From contig NZ_JANFAK020000061.1 of NCBI RefSeq assembly GCF_024721315.2, positions 1 to 45,719 on the forward strand: a DNA stretch of 45,719 nucleotides, written 5' to 3'. The notes under the pieces are model-generated. The model worked only from the letters and a program-made list of their open reading frames with translations, ran no database searches and had not been told where the DNA came from. This DNA is from Streptomyces sp. Isolate_45 (lineage in GTDB: Bacteria > Actinomycetota > Actinomycetes > Streptomycetales > Streptomycetaceae). Both the position numbers and the translations under genes were made by a program. Positions 1-9,612 of this stretch are shown piece after piece. Every line of letters starts with the position of its first letter. Position 1 is the first letter of the stretch.

Positions 1-89
1 CTGGCGCGCCCGTGCCGCCGCCACCGCGCCCGGCGGGATGCCGGCGTCGTTCCCGCGGGCGGCGGCCGTGCCTCCCCGTCGGGCTCCGC
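1..89. other. Window edge, no gene seen
   Basis: GC-rich sequence downstream of the tetR stop. Frames are open on both strands but none shows a recognisable protein, so I assign nothing here. Confidence 0.4.
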
Positions 90-701
90 TCAGGCGTACG
101 CCCCCGCCCGGGCCGCCGCCAGGGCGGCGTGGGCGGCGCGGGTGGCCGTGCGTTCGTCCAAGGGGGCGTCGGTGGTCAGGAACCGGTAGTACAGGGGGGC
201 GGAGACGGCCCGGATCACCTCGGCGGGATCGGTGCCCGCCGGGAGTTCCCCCCGCTCGACGGCCTCCCGCACGCACGGTGCCCACTCCGCGACGCGGACC
301 TCGTAGAAGCGGTGCAGGGCCTCGGCCGTCCTCGGATCGCTCGTGGCCGCCGCGATGACGGCCTTGAACAGGGCCCCTTGGCGCGGGTCGGTCAGCGTGC
401 GCCGGACGAGGTCCGCGTTGGCCGTGAGGTCGTCGAGCAGGGAGCCCGTCTCGGTGCGCGGCAGCGACTGTTCGGCCATGTCCGTCAGCAGGTCGGCGAC
501 CAGCGCGGCGACGCTTCCCCAGCGGCGGTAGACGGTGGTCTTCCCGACGTCCGCGCGACGGGCGACCTCGGCCAGGTCCAGTGCGTGGAAGCCCTGCTCG
601 GCCAGGGTGTCCCCGGCTGCCCGCAGGACGGCCGTGCGGACGCGGGCCGTCCTGCCTCCGGGGCGGACGGTTCCCGGTTCAGCGGCATCGCTCGAAGCCA
701 T
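90..701 (-). CDS. TetR/AcrR family transcriptional repressor
   Basis: This 203-aa protein has an N-terminal TetR helix-turn-helix (about residues 18-65; the recognition-helix region reads VARRADVGKTTVYRRWGS) and an all-helical ligand-binding C-terminal half ending in an Ala-rich helix, the usual TetR length and layout. It is divergent from the aldo/keto reductase gene with about 96 bp between the two starts, so the natural inference is that it represses that gene and itself and is released by a small ligand that cannot be read from sequence. The ATG at 701 is used because the HTH begins shortly after it. Confidence 0.9.
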   Translation of the reverse strand: MASSDAAEPGTVRPGGRTARVRTAVLRAAGDTLAEQGFHALDLAEVARRADVGKTTVYRRWGSVAALVADLLTDMAEQSLPRTETGSLLDDLTANADLVRRTLTDPRQGALFKAVIAAATSDPRTAEALHRFYEVRVAEWAPCVREAVERGELPAGTDPAEVIRAVSAPLYYRFLTTDAPLDERTATRAAHAALAAARAGAYA

Positions 702-775
702 AACGGGTCTCCGGTTCCATTAGTGGCGGTGTGGTGTTACGTTGGGATCACCTTAAAGGGTCTGCGGTCCCGTTA
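701..775. promoter_or_regulatory. Divergent tetR / aldo-keto reductase promoter region with inverted heptamers
   Basis: TAACGGG at 701-707 is mirrored by CCCGTTA at 769-775. Placed near both starts in a divergent intergenic region, these are reasonable half-sites for the TetR protein. The spacing is wide, so this is only a candidate. Confidence 0.3.
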
Positions 776-797
776 CTGTTTTCTGGAGGGAAGCGTC

Positions 798-1907
798 ATG
801 GAATACAGGCAGCTCGGCACGTCCGGCCTCAAGGTCCCCGCCCTCAGCTTCGGAGCCGGCACCTTCGGCGGTCGGGGGCCGCTCTTCGGGGCCTGGGGCA
901 CCACCGACGCCCAGGAGGCGCGCCGGCTCGTGGACATCTGCCTGGAGGCGGGCATCAACCTGTTCGACACCGCCGACGTGTACTCCGAGGGCGCCTCCGA
1001 GGAGGTCCTGGGACGGGCGGTCAGGGGCCGCCGCGACCAGGTGCTCCTTTCGACCAAGGCGGGCCTGCCGACGGGCGACGGCCCCCTGGACGCCGGCACC
1101 TCCCGCTCCCGGCTGATCAAGACGACCGAGGACGCCCTGCGCCGCCTCGGCACCGACCACCTCGACCTCTTCCAGCTGCACGCCTTCGACGCCGCCACCC
1201 CCGTCGAGGAGGTTCTCTCCGCCCTCGACCAGCTCGTCCGCTCCGGCAAGATCCGGTACGTGGGCGTGTCCAACTTCGCGGGCTGGCAGCTGATGAAGTC
1301 CCTGTCCGCCTCGGAACGGAACGGCTTCCCCCGCTACGTGGCGCACCAGGTCTACTACTCCCTCGTCGGCCGCGACTACGAGTGGGAACTCATGCCGCTG
1401 GGCCGGGACCAGGGCGTGGGCGCCCTCGTGTGGAGCCCGCTGGGCTGGGGCCGGCTGACCGGCAAGCTGCGCCGGGGTCGCCCGCTGCCGCCCGGCAGCC
1501 GGCTGCACGACACCGCCGACTACGGCCCGCCGGTCGACGACGAACACCTCTATGACGTGGTCGACGCCCTCGACGAGGTGGCAGGGGAGACGGGCCGGAC
1601 CGTCCCGCAGGTGGCCATCAACTGGCTGCTGCAGCGCCCCACCGTCTCGTCCGTCATCATCGGCGCGCGCAACGAGGAGCAGCTCCGGCAGAACATCGGC
1701 GCGGTCGGCTGGTCCCTGTCGCCCGAGCAGACGGCCCGCCTCGACGCCGCGAGCCACCGCCCGGCGCCGTACCCGTACTTCCCGTACGAGCGCCAGGAGG
1801 GCTTCGCCCGGCTCAACCCCCCGCTGCTCAAGCCCCCGCCGGCTCCCGCCCCGGCCGGTGCCTCCCCGCTCGCCGACACCACACCCGTCGCCTCCCCGGC
1901 GGTGTGA
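798..1907 (+). CDS. Aldo/keto reductase
   Basis: This is a 369-aa NADPH-dependent carbonyl reductase of the aldo/keto reductase superfamily (TIM barrel). The catalytic tetrad is readable: Asp57 and Tyr62 in FDTADVYSEG, Lys87 in LLSTKAG and His128 in FQLHAF. Other family marks are GKIRYVGVSNF and a late SSVIIGARNEEQL cofactor-binding segment. The start at 798 follows a good RBS (ctggaggg, 783-790); the frame is open further upstream but without family similarity. The C-terminal 35 residues are Pro/Ala-rich and probably disordered. The substrate is unknown. Expression is likely controlled by the divergent TetR repressor. Confidence 0.92.
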   Translation: MEYRQLGTSGLKVPALSFGAGTFGGRGPLFGAWGTTDAQEARRLVDICLEAGINLFDTADVYSEGASEEVLGRAVRGRRDQVLLSTKAGLPTGDGPLDAGTSRSRLIKTTEDALRRLGTDHLDLFQLHAFDAATPVEEVLSALDQLVRSGKIRYVGVSNFAGWQLMKSLSASERNGFPRYVAHQVYYSLVGRDYEWELMPLGRDQGVGALVWSPLGWGRLTGKLRRGRPLPPGSRLHDTADYGPPVDDEHLYDVVDALDEVAGETGRTVPQVAINWLLQRPTVSSVIIGARNEEQLRQNIGAVGWSLSPEQTARLDAASHRPAPYPYFPYERQEGFARLNPPLLKPPPAPAPAGASPLADTTPVASPAV

Positions 1908-1978
1908 CCCGGATCACGGGAATGTTCGGCCGCTCCGCCCGCTCTTCCTCCCGAGACCAAGTCAAGGAGGAAGCGGCC

Positions 1979-2548
1979 ATGAGGATCCCGCGGACCGGCC
2001 CCGCCGGGCCACCGTCCGGCGCACCGACCGCCGTGGCCCCCGGCGACGCGACCCGGCCCGATACGGCGGCGCTCGTGCGCGCCGCCCGGCGCGGGGACCG
2101 GATGGCCGTCCACGAACTGCTGGACCTGCTCACCCCCTACGTCGGCCGGCTGTGCGGCCCGATCGCCCTCCAGGACGGGGCGGACGCCACGCAGGAGGCG
2201 CTGATCGTGATCTTCCGGAACATCGGCGGGCTGCGCGACCCGGCCGCCCTGTTCGGCTGGGTCCGGGTGATCGCCGTACGGGAGGCCGTGCGCATCGCCC
2301 GCGCGGCCGCCCGCACCGTCCCCGATCCGCTCGACGAGGTACCCGCGCGGGGCGACCCGGAGCTCGCCGCCGACGTCCGCGACGTCCTGGAGCGGCTCTC
2401 CCCGGACCACCGGGCCGTGCTGGTCCTGCGCGACCTCGAAGGGCTGGACGAGCATTCCGTCAGCGCGCTCCTCGGAGTACCCGAACCCACCGTACGGACC
2501 CGCCTGTTCCGGGCCCGGCGCAACTTCCGGAAGGCGTGGGAACGTTGA
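1979..2548 (+). CDS. ECF-type RNA polymerase sigma factor
   Basis: This 189-aa sigma-70-family factor has region 2 at about residues 30-100 (ALVRAARRGDRMAVHELL and DATQEALIVIFRNIGGL) and region 4 at about 130-185, with a helix-turn-helix around HSVSALLGVPEPTVRTRLFRAR. The RBS aaggagg (1964-1970) fixes the start. No anti-sigma gene is adjacent. Instead the stop codon overlaps the start of an SRPBCC-fold gene, so the two are translationally coupled. The signal and target promoters are unknown. Confidence 0.9.
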   Translation: MRIPRTGPAGPPSGAPTAVAPGDATRPDTAALVRAARRGDRMAVHELLDLLTPYVGRLCGPIALQDGADATQEALIVIFRNIGGLRDPAALFGWVRVIAVREAVRIARAAARTVPDPLDEVPARGDPELAADVRDVLERLSPDHRAVLVLRDLEGLDEHSVSALLGVPEPTVRTRLFRARRNFRKAWER

Positions 2549-3036
2549 AGGACACCTGGCCCGTCGCCGAACTCGACGCCGTCGGCAGGCTCCGGGTGAT
2601 CGCCCGGAGCGCCCCCGGAGCCGGGTACGCGGAGGAACACCTCCGAGCCCCCTTCGACCGGGTCTGGGCGCTCGCCCGCGACCTGGAGAGGCAACTGCCC
2701 CGGATGATCACCGACATCGGCGACTTCACCGTGACGGCCGCCGCCGGCGAGCGCCTCGAAGCGCGCGCCCGCAGCCCCCTCGGCCTGCGGACGCGGTTCG
2801 AGGTCGTGCTGCGCCCGGGCTGGTGCCTCATGCAGAGCCGCTTCGTACTGGGCGGCATGGCCGCCGTCCCGGAGGGCGACGGGACCCGCTTCGCCTTCTT
2901 CGGCGCCCTGCGCCTGCCGGGCGCCGGCCCGGTGGGCCGCGCCCTGGAACCCTTGGTGGCACCCCTCCTGGCACCCCTCACGGCCCCCATGGGCGCCAGG
3001 GCGCTCAGGCGGTTCGCCGACCAGCTCGACGACTGA
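2545..3036 (+). CDS. SRPBCC-family (polyketide cyclase/START-like) protein
   Basis: About 163 aa. The pattern of a helix lining a ligand cavity (EEHLRAPFDRVWALARDLER) followed by beta strands and a long C-terminal helix fits the SRPBCC/START-like fold, which binds lipophilic ligands. The frame probably starts at TTG 2545, whose last bases lie inside the TGA stop of the upstream sigma gene, with a GGAAGG ten bases upstream. GTG at 2536 is an alternative start. No enzymatic residues are identifiable. Coupling to an ECF sigma factor suggests a sensing or regulated role, which is inference. Confidence 0.7.
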   Translation: MKDTWPVAELDAVGRLRVIARSAPGAGYAEEHLRAPFDRVWALARDLERQLPRMITDIGDFTVTAAAGERLEARARSPLGLRTRFEVVLRPGWCLMQSRFVLGGMAAVPEGDGTRFAFFGALRLPGAGPVGRALEPLVAPLLAPLTAPMGARALRRFADQLDD

Positions 3037-3069
3037 CCCCGAGTCCGGCGCCCGCCCCCGCCGACCCGG

Positions 3070-4020
<951 letters not shown>

Positions 4021-4201
4021 CGGTCACATCCCCGTCGTGATCCGTCGCTCGGTCGGCCCGTCGCCCCGGACGGTCCGTTCGGGGCGTCCGGGCGACGGTA
4101 TCCGGCAGTCCGCGCGACACGTGGCGCGAATGCGCCGAACGACCGCCCGGGGCCGGGCGGTCGCGCGATGTCGGGGATCTCGCGGAAGGCCCCGCGGGAG
4201 G

Positions 4202-4540
4202 TCAGCCGGTGTCGTCGTCCGGTCGTCCCGCCGCCCGCCGGTACTCGGCGTTGATGCGCTGGGCCTCTTCCAGCTGGTCCTCCAGGATGACGATGCGGCA
4301 GGCCGCTTCGACCGGAGTGCCCTGGTCGACGAGTTCCCGGGCCCGGGCGGCGATCCGCAGCTGGTAGCGCGAGTAGCGGCGGTGGCCGCCCTCGGAGCGC
4401 AGCGGGGTGATCAGCCGCGCCTCACCGATGGCACGGAGGAACCCGGGCGTGGTGCCGAGCATCTCGGCCGCCCTCCCCATCGTGTAGGCGGGGTAGTCGT
4501 CGTCTTCCAGTCGGTCGCCGAGCGGGTTGTCCGCCGTCAT
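4202..4540 (-). CDS. Small MerR-type helix-turn-helix regulator (copy 1)
   Basis: This 112-aa protein begins with an acidic lead (LEDDDYPAYTMGRAAEMLG) and a MerR-type winged HTH (about 18-90: TMGRAAEMLGTTPGFLRAIG, then SEGGHRRYSRYQL), followed by a short helix with LEDQLEEAQRINAEYRRAA. There is no effector domain. The start at 4540 is chosen for the GAGGAGG RBS at 4544-4550; the frame stays open upstream but runs through a palindrome. A near-identical protein of the same length is encoded at 43753-44091 with the same leader. The target is unknown; dimerisation through the C-terminal helix is likely for the family. Confidence 0.85.
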   Translation of the reverse strand: MTADNPLGDRLEDDDYPAYTMGRAAEMLGTTPGFLRAIGEARLITPLRSEGGHRRYSRYQLRIAARARELVDQGTPVEAACRIVILEDQLEEAQRINAEYRRAAGRPDDDTG

Positions 4541-4563
4541 CCGCACCTCCTCGGGGAACGTGT

Positions 4564-4610
4564 CGGGGCCCCGGCGCCGTACGGCACCGGGGCCCCGAAG
4601 GAAATTCAAC
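4564..4610 (-). promoter_or_regulatory. Palindromic leader of MerR-type gene (copy 1)
   Basis: A 34-bp palindrome (4564-4597) is centred on a GTAC loop; in the minus-strand RNA it pairs throughout with one G-U pair. It sits just upstream of the RBS, and the sequence beyond it (GAAGGAA...ACACCAT on the plus strand) is shared with copy 2 at 44118-44167. It could be an attenuator, a protein-binding operator or an RNA stability element. Confidence 0.6.
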
Positions 4611-4685
4611 ACCATCCGCAGGTTCCGTCGTCGCCCCACCCTCGGGGCAACGCCGGCGTCCCCACCTGCGGGCGGGTTCGGTGGG

Positions 4686-5003
4686 TCAGGCGGACACCGG
4701 CGTTCCGAGTGCCGCCGAGGCCCGCTGGAGGGGGGTGAGGGCGGGTGCGGGCGCGGGTACGGGCTCGACGGGGAGGGTGCGGCAGGTGAAGCCGAGCTGG
4801 GTCATGGCCCGGATGACCTCCGCGGCGCTGAAGTCGCGGCGGTCCTGCCGGGTGACGACCTCGCCCACCTGCTTCACCGGGTAGGTGCGGCGCCCGATGA
4901 TCACGGAGTCACCGGTGACCGGCTCGGGCTTGACGCCCTTCATCTTTTCCAGCACGCCGCTCTTGGTCAGGTCGAAGGGGAAGCGGGCGATGACGCAGCG
5001 CAT
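4686..5003 (-). CDS. Small conserved protein of the cold-shock/helicase neighbourhood
   Basis: This 105-aa protein starts MRCVIARFPFDLTKSGV at 5003, after a GAGGTCCC-type RBS. It is a compact, mostly charged protein with a Pro/Ala-rich tail (PVEPVPAPAPAL). I do not recognise a characterised domain. It lies downstream of the DEAD-box RNA helicase on the same strand, a neighbourhood I recall as recurrent in Streptomyces together with cspA, so an RNA-related role is a guess by association only. Confidence 0.7.
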   Translation of the reverse strand: MRCVIARFPFDLTKSGVLEKMKGVKPEPVTGDSVIIGRRTYPVKQVGEVVTRQDRRDFSAAEVIRAMTQLGFTCRTLPVEPVPAPAPALTPLQRASAALGTPVSA

Positions 5004-5220
5004 GGGACCTCACAGGGAATAGCAGGGGAGGAAGGGGGACGGCCCGGTGGTCGGGCCCCGGCCGGTGCCGGGCCCCGGACCGGGAGCCTCGGGGCCGTGG
5101 GCCCCGGCCCCCACCGTAGGGCCCGGAGCCCGTGGCCTCACACCGCGGGCCGCACGGCCCGGACCTCACGACCAGGGCCTTCAGGGCTCGGGCCGTGTGC
5201 CACGGGCCGGGTCGCGGACC
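5004..5220 (-). other. GGGCCC-rich spacer downstream of the helicase
   Basis: This 217-bp gap is packed with GGGCCC/GGCCCC blocks that can fold in several ways (for example 5054-5090). It probably acts as a terminator or attenuator between the helicase and the small gene. No protein is evident. Confidence 0.4.
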
Positions 5221-6738
5221 TTACGCGGCGGCGTCGAGCGCGGACTGCGCGCGGGCCGGCCGACGCCGGGCCTGCGAGGGGCGGCCGCGTCCGCCGCGGG
5301 AGGTGGCGCTGCGCGACGAGCGCTCGGCCGGGGGCGCGGTGATGACGACCGGCACGCCCGAGGGGGTGCGGGCGCCCGTGATGCGCTGCAGTTCGGCCTC
5401 GCCGGAGCGGACCTGGGTGACCGTGGGGCTGATCCCGGCGTCCGACATGAGGCGGGTCATGGCGCGCCGCTGCTGCGGGGTGACCAGGGTGACGACGCTG
5501 CCGGACTCACCGGCGCGGGCGGTGCGGCCGCCGCGGTGCAGGTAGTCCTTGTGGTCGGTCGGCGGATCCACGTTGACGACCAGGTCGAGGTTGTCGACGT
5601 GGATGCCGCGCGCGGCGACGTTCGTGGCGACCAGCACGGTGACGTGCCCGGTCTTGAACTGGGCGAGGGTGCGGGTGCGCTGCGGCTGGGACTTACCGCC
5701 GTGCAGCGCGGCGGCCCGCACGCCGCTGTTCAGCAGGTCCTGGGTCAGCCGGTCCACCGCGTGCTTGGTGTCCAGGAACATGATCACGCGGCCCTCGCGG
5801 GCGGCGATCTCGGTGGTCGTGGCCTGCTTGTCGGTGCCGTGGACGTGCAGCACGTGGTGCTCCATCGTGGTGACGGCGCCGGCCGACGGGTCGACGGAGT
5901 GCACGACCGGGTCGTGCAGGTAGCGGCGCACGAGCAGGTCGACGTTGCGGTCGAGGGTCGCGGAGAACAGCATCCGCTGGCCGCCCGGGCGGACCTGGTC
6001 GAGCAGGGCGGTGACCTGCGGCATGAAGCCCATGTCGGCCATCTGGTCGGCCTCGTCCAGGACGGTGATGTCCACCTGGTCGAGCCGGCAGTCACCGCGG
6101 TCGATGAGGTCCTTGAGGCGTCCCGGCGTCGCCACGACGACCTCGGCGCCGCCGCGCAGCGCGGAGGCCTGCCGGCCGATGGACATGCCGCCCACGACGG
6201 TGGCCAGCCGCAGCCGGACGGCGCGGGCGTACGGGGTGAGCGCGTCGGTGACCTGCTGCGCGAGCTCGCGGGTCGGTACGAGGACCAGCGCGAGCGGCTG
6301 TCGGGGCTCGGCGCGCCGGCCGGCGGTGCGGGAGAGCAGCGCGAGGCCGAAGGCGAGGGTCTTGCCGGAGCCGGTACGTCCGCGGCCGAGGGCGTCACGG
6401 CCCGCGAGCGTGTTCGGCAGGGTCGCGGCCTGGATCGGGAACGGAACGGTCACGCCCCCGGCCACGAGGGCCGCGAGGATCGGCTGCGGCATGCCGAGGT
6501 CGGCGAACGCCTCGACGGCGGGCAGTGCCGGGGTGATCGTCTCGGGCAGCGCGAACTCCCCCTGCTGGGCGGCGGGCCGACGGCCGTAACCGCCGCTCGG
6601 ACGGCCGTAGCCGCCCGACCGTCCCTGGCCACCGCCACCGCCGGAGCGGGAGGGAGCGGCCGAACGGGTGGAGGAGGACCAGGAGCCGCCGCCGGAGCGG
6701 CCGCGGGAGGATCGTTCATTCGTACGTGTGCGGTTCAT
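5221..6738 (-). CDS. DEAD-box ATP-dependent RNA helicase
   Basis: This 505-aa protein has all helicase motifs: Q motif (FADLGMPQPILAAL...FPIQ), motif I GRTGSGKT, Ia PTRELAQQ, TPGRL, motif II DEAD, SAT, then the C-terminal lobe with HGGKSQPQR, NVAARGIHV and HRGGRTARAG. The first 60 residues and the last 40 are Gly/Arg/Ser-rich, typical RNA-binding tails. It unwinds structured RNA and is likely used in cold adaptation or ribosome/RNA turnover, consistent with the cspA gene just upstream on the same strand. A strong terminator after cspA suggests it has its own promoter in 6739-6921. Confidence 0.95.
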   Translation of the reverse strand: MNRTRTNERSSRGRSGGGSWSSSTRSAAPSRSGGGGGQGRSGGYGRPSGGYGRRPAAQQGEFALPETITPALPAVEAFADLGMPQPILAALVAGGVTVPFPIQAATLPNTLAGRDALGRGRTGSGKTLAFGLALLSRTAGRRAEPRQPLALVLVPTRELAQQVTDALTPYARAVRLRLATVVGGMSIGRQASALRGGAEVVVATPGRLKDLIDRGDCRLDQVDITVLDEADQMADMGFMPQVTALLDQVRPGGQRMLFSATLDRNVDLLVRRYLHDPVVHSVDPSAGAVTTMEHHVLHVHGTDKQATTTEIAAREGRVIMFLDTKHAVDRLTQDLLNSGVRAAALHGGKSQPQRTRTLAQFKTGHVTVLVATNVAARGIHVDNLDLVVNVDPPTDHKDYLHRGGRTARAGESGSVVTLVTPQQRRAMTRLMSDAGISPTVTQVRSGEAELQRITGARTPSGVPVVITAPPAERSSRSATSRGGRGRPSQARRRPARAQSALDAAA

Positions 6739-6921
6739 GGGGAACCTTCCTTGATGCGGCGCGTATCAAGGAATTCCCGCAGCGAAACGCACCGCGCGGA
6801 GAATAGCGAGAACGGGCCGGATGAAAAACTATGGAACGGGGTGGGCCGAACGATGCGGCCGGGCGGGCCGCGGAGGCTCTTACGGAATTCCATTCCGGAG
6901 CCGTGGGCCCTGCCCCCGTGT

Positions 6922-6975
6922 GGAAAAAAGGACGAGCCGGGGCCCGCACCCCAAGGTGCGGGACCCGGCTCGTCC
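6922..6975 (-). terminator. Intrinsic terminator of cspA
   Basis: A 21-bp stem with one mismatch (6930-6950 with 6955-6975, loop CCAA) is followed on the minus strand by six T. It lies immediately after the cspA stop. Confidence 0.9.
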
Positions 6976-6985
6976 TGCGCTTGCG

Positions 6986-7189
6986 TCAGGCGGAGACGAT
7001 GTTCTCGGCCGTCGGGCCCTTCTGGCCCTGCGCGATGTCGAAGTTCACCTTCTGGCCTTCCTGGAGCTCGCGGAAGCCCTGGGAAGCAATGTTCGAGTAG
7101 TGGGCGAACACGTCGGGGCCGCCACCGTCCTGCTCGATGAAGCCGAAGCCCTTTTCAGCGTTGAACCACTTCACGGTGCCAGATGCCAT
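6986..7189 (-). CDS. cspA: Cold-shock protein (CspA family)
   Basis: This is a 67-aa single cold-shock domain. Both RNP motifs are intact: KGFGFI (RNP1) and DVFAHY (RNP2, V-F-A-H). It binds single-stranded nucleic acid and acts as an RNA chaperone in the cytoplasm. The start at 7189 follows a GGAG-type RBS. A long A/T-richer leader with a hairpin precedes it, typical of csp genes whose expression is controlled after transcription. The DEAD-box helicase lies downstream. Confidence 0.97.
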   Translation of the reverse strand: MASGTVKWFNAEKGFGFIEQDGGGPDVFAHYSNIASQGFRELQEGQKVNFDIAQGQKGPTAENIVSA

Positions 7190-7287
7190 TTTAAATCTCC
7201 TTCGGGGGCAAAGCCCGGAGTCCGCACTGTGCCGACTCCGTGTCGCCGCGATGATCGCCCCGTCCGGAAAATGCACCGGAAATACAG

Positions 7288-7324
7288 AAGTGCTTCCACC
7301 CGAAAGAATCCGGTGGAGGCACTT
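7288..7324 (-). promoter_or_regulatory. Hairpin in the cspA 5' leader
   Basis: A 13-bp inverted repeat (7288-7300 with 7312-7324, one mismatch) lies about 100 nt upstream of the cspA start, in a locally AT-richer region. It is a candidate structured 5' UTR element of the kind cold-shock mRNAs often carry. Thermosensing is inference. Confidence 0.45.
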
Positions 7325-7725
7325 GGAGTTTTGGGAACCACAACTGCAACTGGTATCGACAGTAGCACGGTGAGGGCGGTTCCGTGGGATGAATAATTCG
7401 GGCCCACCGTATGTGTGAGAAATGTTTACCGGGCGTTGTGGCTAATTCTCACCTCGCGGTGACAGATATCGGAGCGCCCCCGAAGGAGGGTTCGGGCGGC
7501 ATGCCGCGCGTTCCCGGCGCGGGTGGGCGTCCGGGCGGGAGCGCGGGCGGGAGCGCGGGCGGGAGCGCGGGGCGCGCCACGGTCCGCGGCGGGGCGACTC
7601 CGAACGGAGGGTGTCCGGGTGCGTCACGTGTCGATCGATGCGGATGTAGGCATATGTGCTGATAAGTCTCGTGCGTCCGCCCTGTCTGTCCCTGTCTGGT
7701 TGTCTGGTCGAGGAAGGTCCCCTCC
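7325..7725. other. Intergenic region between cspA and the lipoprotein gene
   Basis: This holds the presumed cspA promoter (about 7340-7420, AT-richer) and, toward the lipoprotein, a GC-rich part with three tandem 12-bp repeats. I see no protein with family features. Confidence 0.4.
7533..7568 (+). repeat. Three perfect tandem copies of a 12-bp unit
   Basis: The unit gggcgggagcgc is repeated three times without spacers. It is a simple-sequence expansion, too short and spacer-free for CRISPR. Confidence 0.85.
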
Positions 7726-8166
7726 ATGAAGCGTTTCCCGGTGATCGCCACGCTGTGCGTCAGTGTGGTGTTCGGTCTGAGCGCGTGCTCGGACGACAGC
7801 GACAATTCGCCCTCCGACGAGGCGAGCAAGGCCACCCAGGCCGCGGCCGACCTCTGCACCGACCTGAACGCGCTGAGGGCCGACAACGCCAAGCTGAAGG
7901 CCCTGAACCCCGCGAACGCCACCAAGGACCAGATCAAGGAGGCCGTCGACGCCGTCCAGAGCGACTGGGAGGGCGTGAAGGAGAACACCTCCGCCCTCAA
8001 GGAGGCGGAGCGGAACGCGGTGAAGGCCGCCGCCGAGGACCTCAAGAAGTCCTATGAGGACCTGCCGGGCGACACCACCGGCAAGGACGCCCTGACCCAG
8101 CTCCAGCCGAAGATCCAGACCCTCGACGTGGCCACGGCGGCCGCCTCGTCCGGCCTCAAGTGCTGA
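7726..8166 (+). CDS. Small secreted lipoprotein, helical
   Basis: This 146-aa protein has a signal peptide with a lipobox GLSAC (Cys21), so it should be lipid-anchored outside the membrane. The mature part is rich in Ala, Lys, Glu and Asp and reads as long helices (KATQAAADLCTDLNALRADN and KENTSALKEAERNAVKAAAED), probably a helical bundle or coiled coil, with a second Cys at the very C-terminus that could pair with Cys43. The RBS gaggaagg (7708-7715) supports the start. Function is unknown. Confidence 0.85.
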   Translation: MKRFPVIATLCVSVVFGLSACSDDSDNSPSDEASKATQAAADLCTDLNALRADNAKLKALNPANATKDQIKEAVDAVQSDWEGVKENTSALKEAERNAVKAAAEDLKKSYEDLPGDTTGKDALTQLQPKIQTLDVATAAASSGLKC

Positions 8167-8186
8167 CGAGGCCGTCCTCCCGCCAC

Positions 8187-8228
8187 GCGTGAAGGCCCCG
8201 CCCGGGGAACCGGGCGGGGCCTTCACGC
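8187..8228. terminator. Bidirectional terminator between lipoprotein and ClC genes
   Basis: A perfect 19-bp inverted repeat (8187-8205 with 8210-8228) with loop GGAA lies between two convergent genes. T-runs are weak, as is common in Streptomyces. Confidence 0.85.
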
Positions 8229-8244
8229 GAAGCACCCGCGGCCC

Positions 8245-9609
8245 TCACGTCCCGCCGGCCGGCGCCGGTGTCTCCAGCCCCGCGGGCTCCCGTCCCGCGG
8301 GCAGCAGCTCCGTGACGACGAAGGCGACCACGGCCGCCAGGATCACGACGGGCATCATCGCGGTGCTGCCGAGCAGCAGGACGACGAGGAGCACGCTGCT
8401 CACCGGCAGGCGCAGCATGGTGGCCGTGGCGGCCGCCATCCCGGCCGCCATCGCGGGGGCGATGCCCAGGCCCGGCAGGGGCGCGAGGAGCACGCCCGCC
8501 GCGGCGCCGAGGAACAGGCCGGGGAAGACGGGGCCGCCGCGCAGGCTGCCGAGGCACAGCGCGTAGGCGATGCCCTTGAACAGCAGGAGGGCGAGCAGCG
8601 CGCCGACCCCCCAGGCGTACGGATCCGCGGCCAGCGAGGCGAGGGCCGCCTGCCCGGACAACGCGGCCTCGGCGGGCGAACGGCCGGTGACCAGGGCGTA
8701 CAGGGCGGCGCAGGCCGCGGCGCCGAGGGCGCACAGCACGGTCCGTACGAAGGGCCGCCGCGTGACGTAGCCGGCGATCGCCCAAGCCCCGACCGACACG
8801 GGGCGCAGGGCGACGGCCAAGGCCGCTCCGATGGCCACCGCCCAGAACACGTCCGGCACGTCCAGCCGGGGGAGCGGCACGAACAGCTTCAGGGACAGGT
8901 CACCGGTGCCCAGCCCCGTCCAGCGCCCGAGCCCCGTGAACACCACGGATCCGATGCCGCTGGACAGCAGGGCGGGCAGCATCACGGCGAACAGCTGGGG
9001 CCCGCCCACGCCCGCCACCTCGATCAGCAGGACCGCGGCGACGATCGGGTTGCCGAAGATCGCCGCGATGGCCGCGGCGGAGCCGGCCGCGCCCAGCAGC
9101 GCCAGCCCGCGCGGTGTCGCCGGCGCCCTCGACAGGTCCCGGAACAGCAGGGCCAGGCCACCGCCCAGGGCGATCAGCGGTGCCTCCGGGCCCAGGACCG
9201 CCCCGAACGGCAGGCAGGCCGCGGCTGCGAGCAGGATCCCGGGCAGCGCGGCCGACGAGGCGACCCCCGTGTGCAGCCCGGCCCCCGGGACGTCACCGCC
9301 CGCGCCGGGCAGGTGCTTGGCGATCAGGCCGACGACGGTTCCGGCGAAGAGCAGCAGCGGGAACGGCCACCACCAGGGCGGATCCGTCAGGCCCAGGGCC
9401 GAGGGGAGGTCGGCCCACAGGACGTGCTCCAGCTCGTGCAGGGCCACCAGGAACCAGAACGCGGCCAGGGAGACCGGGATGCCGATGAGGGCGCACAGGA
9501 CGAGTGTCTTCAGGTAGCCGGGAGTGCGGAGGATCCGCCGCAGGACGTCGGCCTCCTGCGGTTGTCCGCCGGCCGGCGCGGACTCGGAAGGGGTTCGCGG
9601 CTCCGCCAT
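8245..9609 (-). CDS. ClC-family chloride channel/transporter
   Basis: This 454-aa membrane protein has about ten or more hydrophobic helices. The family motifs are GPEAPLIALGG (the GxEGP motif, keeping the gating Glu but with Ala for Gly) and GPVFPGLFLGAA (the GxFxP motif). The first motif region (PGAGGDVPGAGLHTG) lacks the classic GSGIP, so it may be a divergent transporter rather than a strict Cl- channel. Its start lies 3 bp beyond the stop of the K+-channel-like gene, so both are translationally linked in one operon. Confidence 0.9.
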   Translation of the reverse strand: MAEPRTPSESAPAGGQPQEADVLRRILRTPGYLKTLVLCALIGIPVSLAAFWFLVALHELEHVLWADLPSALGLTDPPWWWPFPLLLFAGTVVGLIAKHLPGAGGDVPGAGLHTGVASSAALPGILLAAAACLPFGAVLGPEAPLIALGGGLALLFRDLSRAPATPRGLALLGAAGSAAAIAAIFGNPIVAAVLLIEVAGVGGPQLFAVMLPALLSSGIGSVVFTGLGRWTGLGTGDLSLKLFVPLPRLDVPDVFWAVAIGAALAVALRPVSVGAWAIAGYVTRRPFVRTVLCALGAAACAALYALVTGRSPAEAALSGQAALASLAADPYAWGVGALLALLLFKGIAYALCLGSLRGGPVFPGLFLGAAAGVLLAPLPGLGIAPAMAAGMAAATATMLRLPVSSVLLVVLLLGSTAMMPVVILAAVVAFVVTELLPAGREPAGLETPAPAGGT

Positions 9610-9612
9610 GGA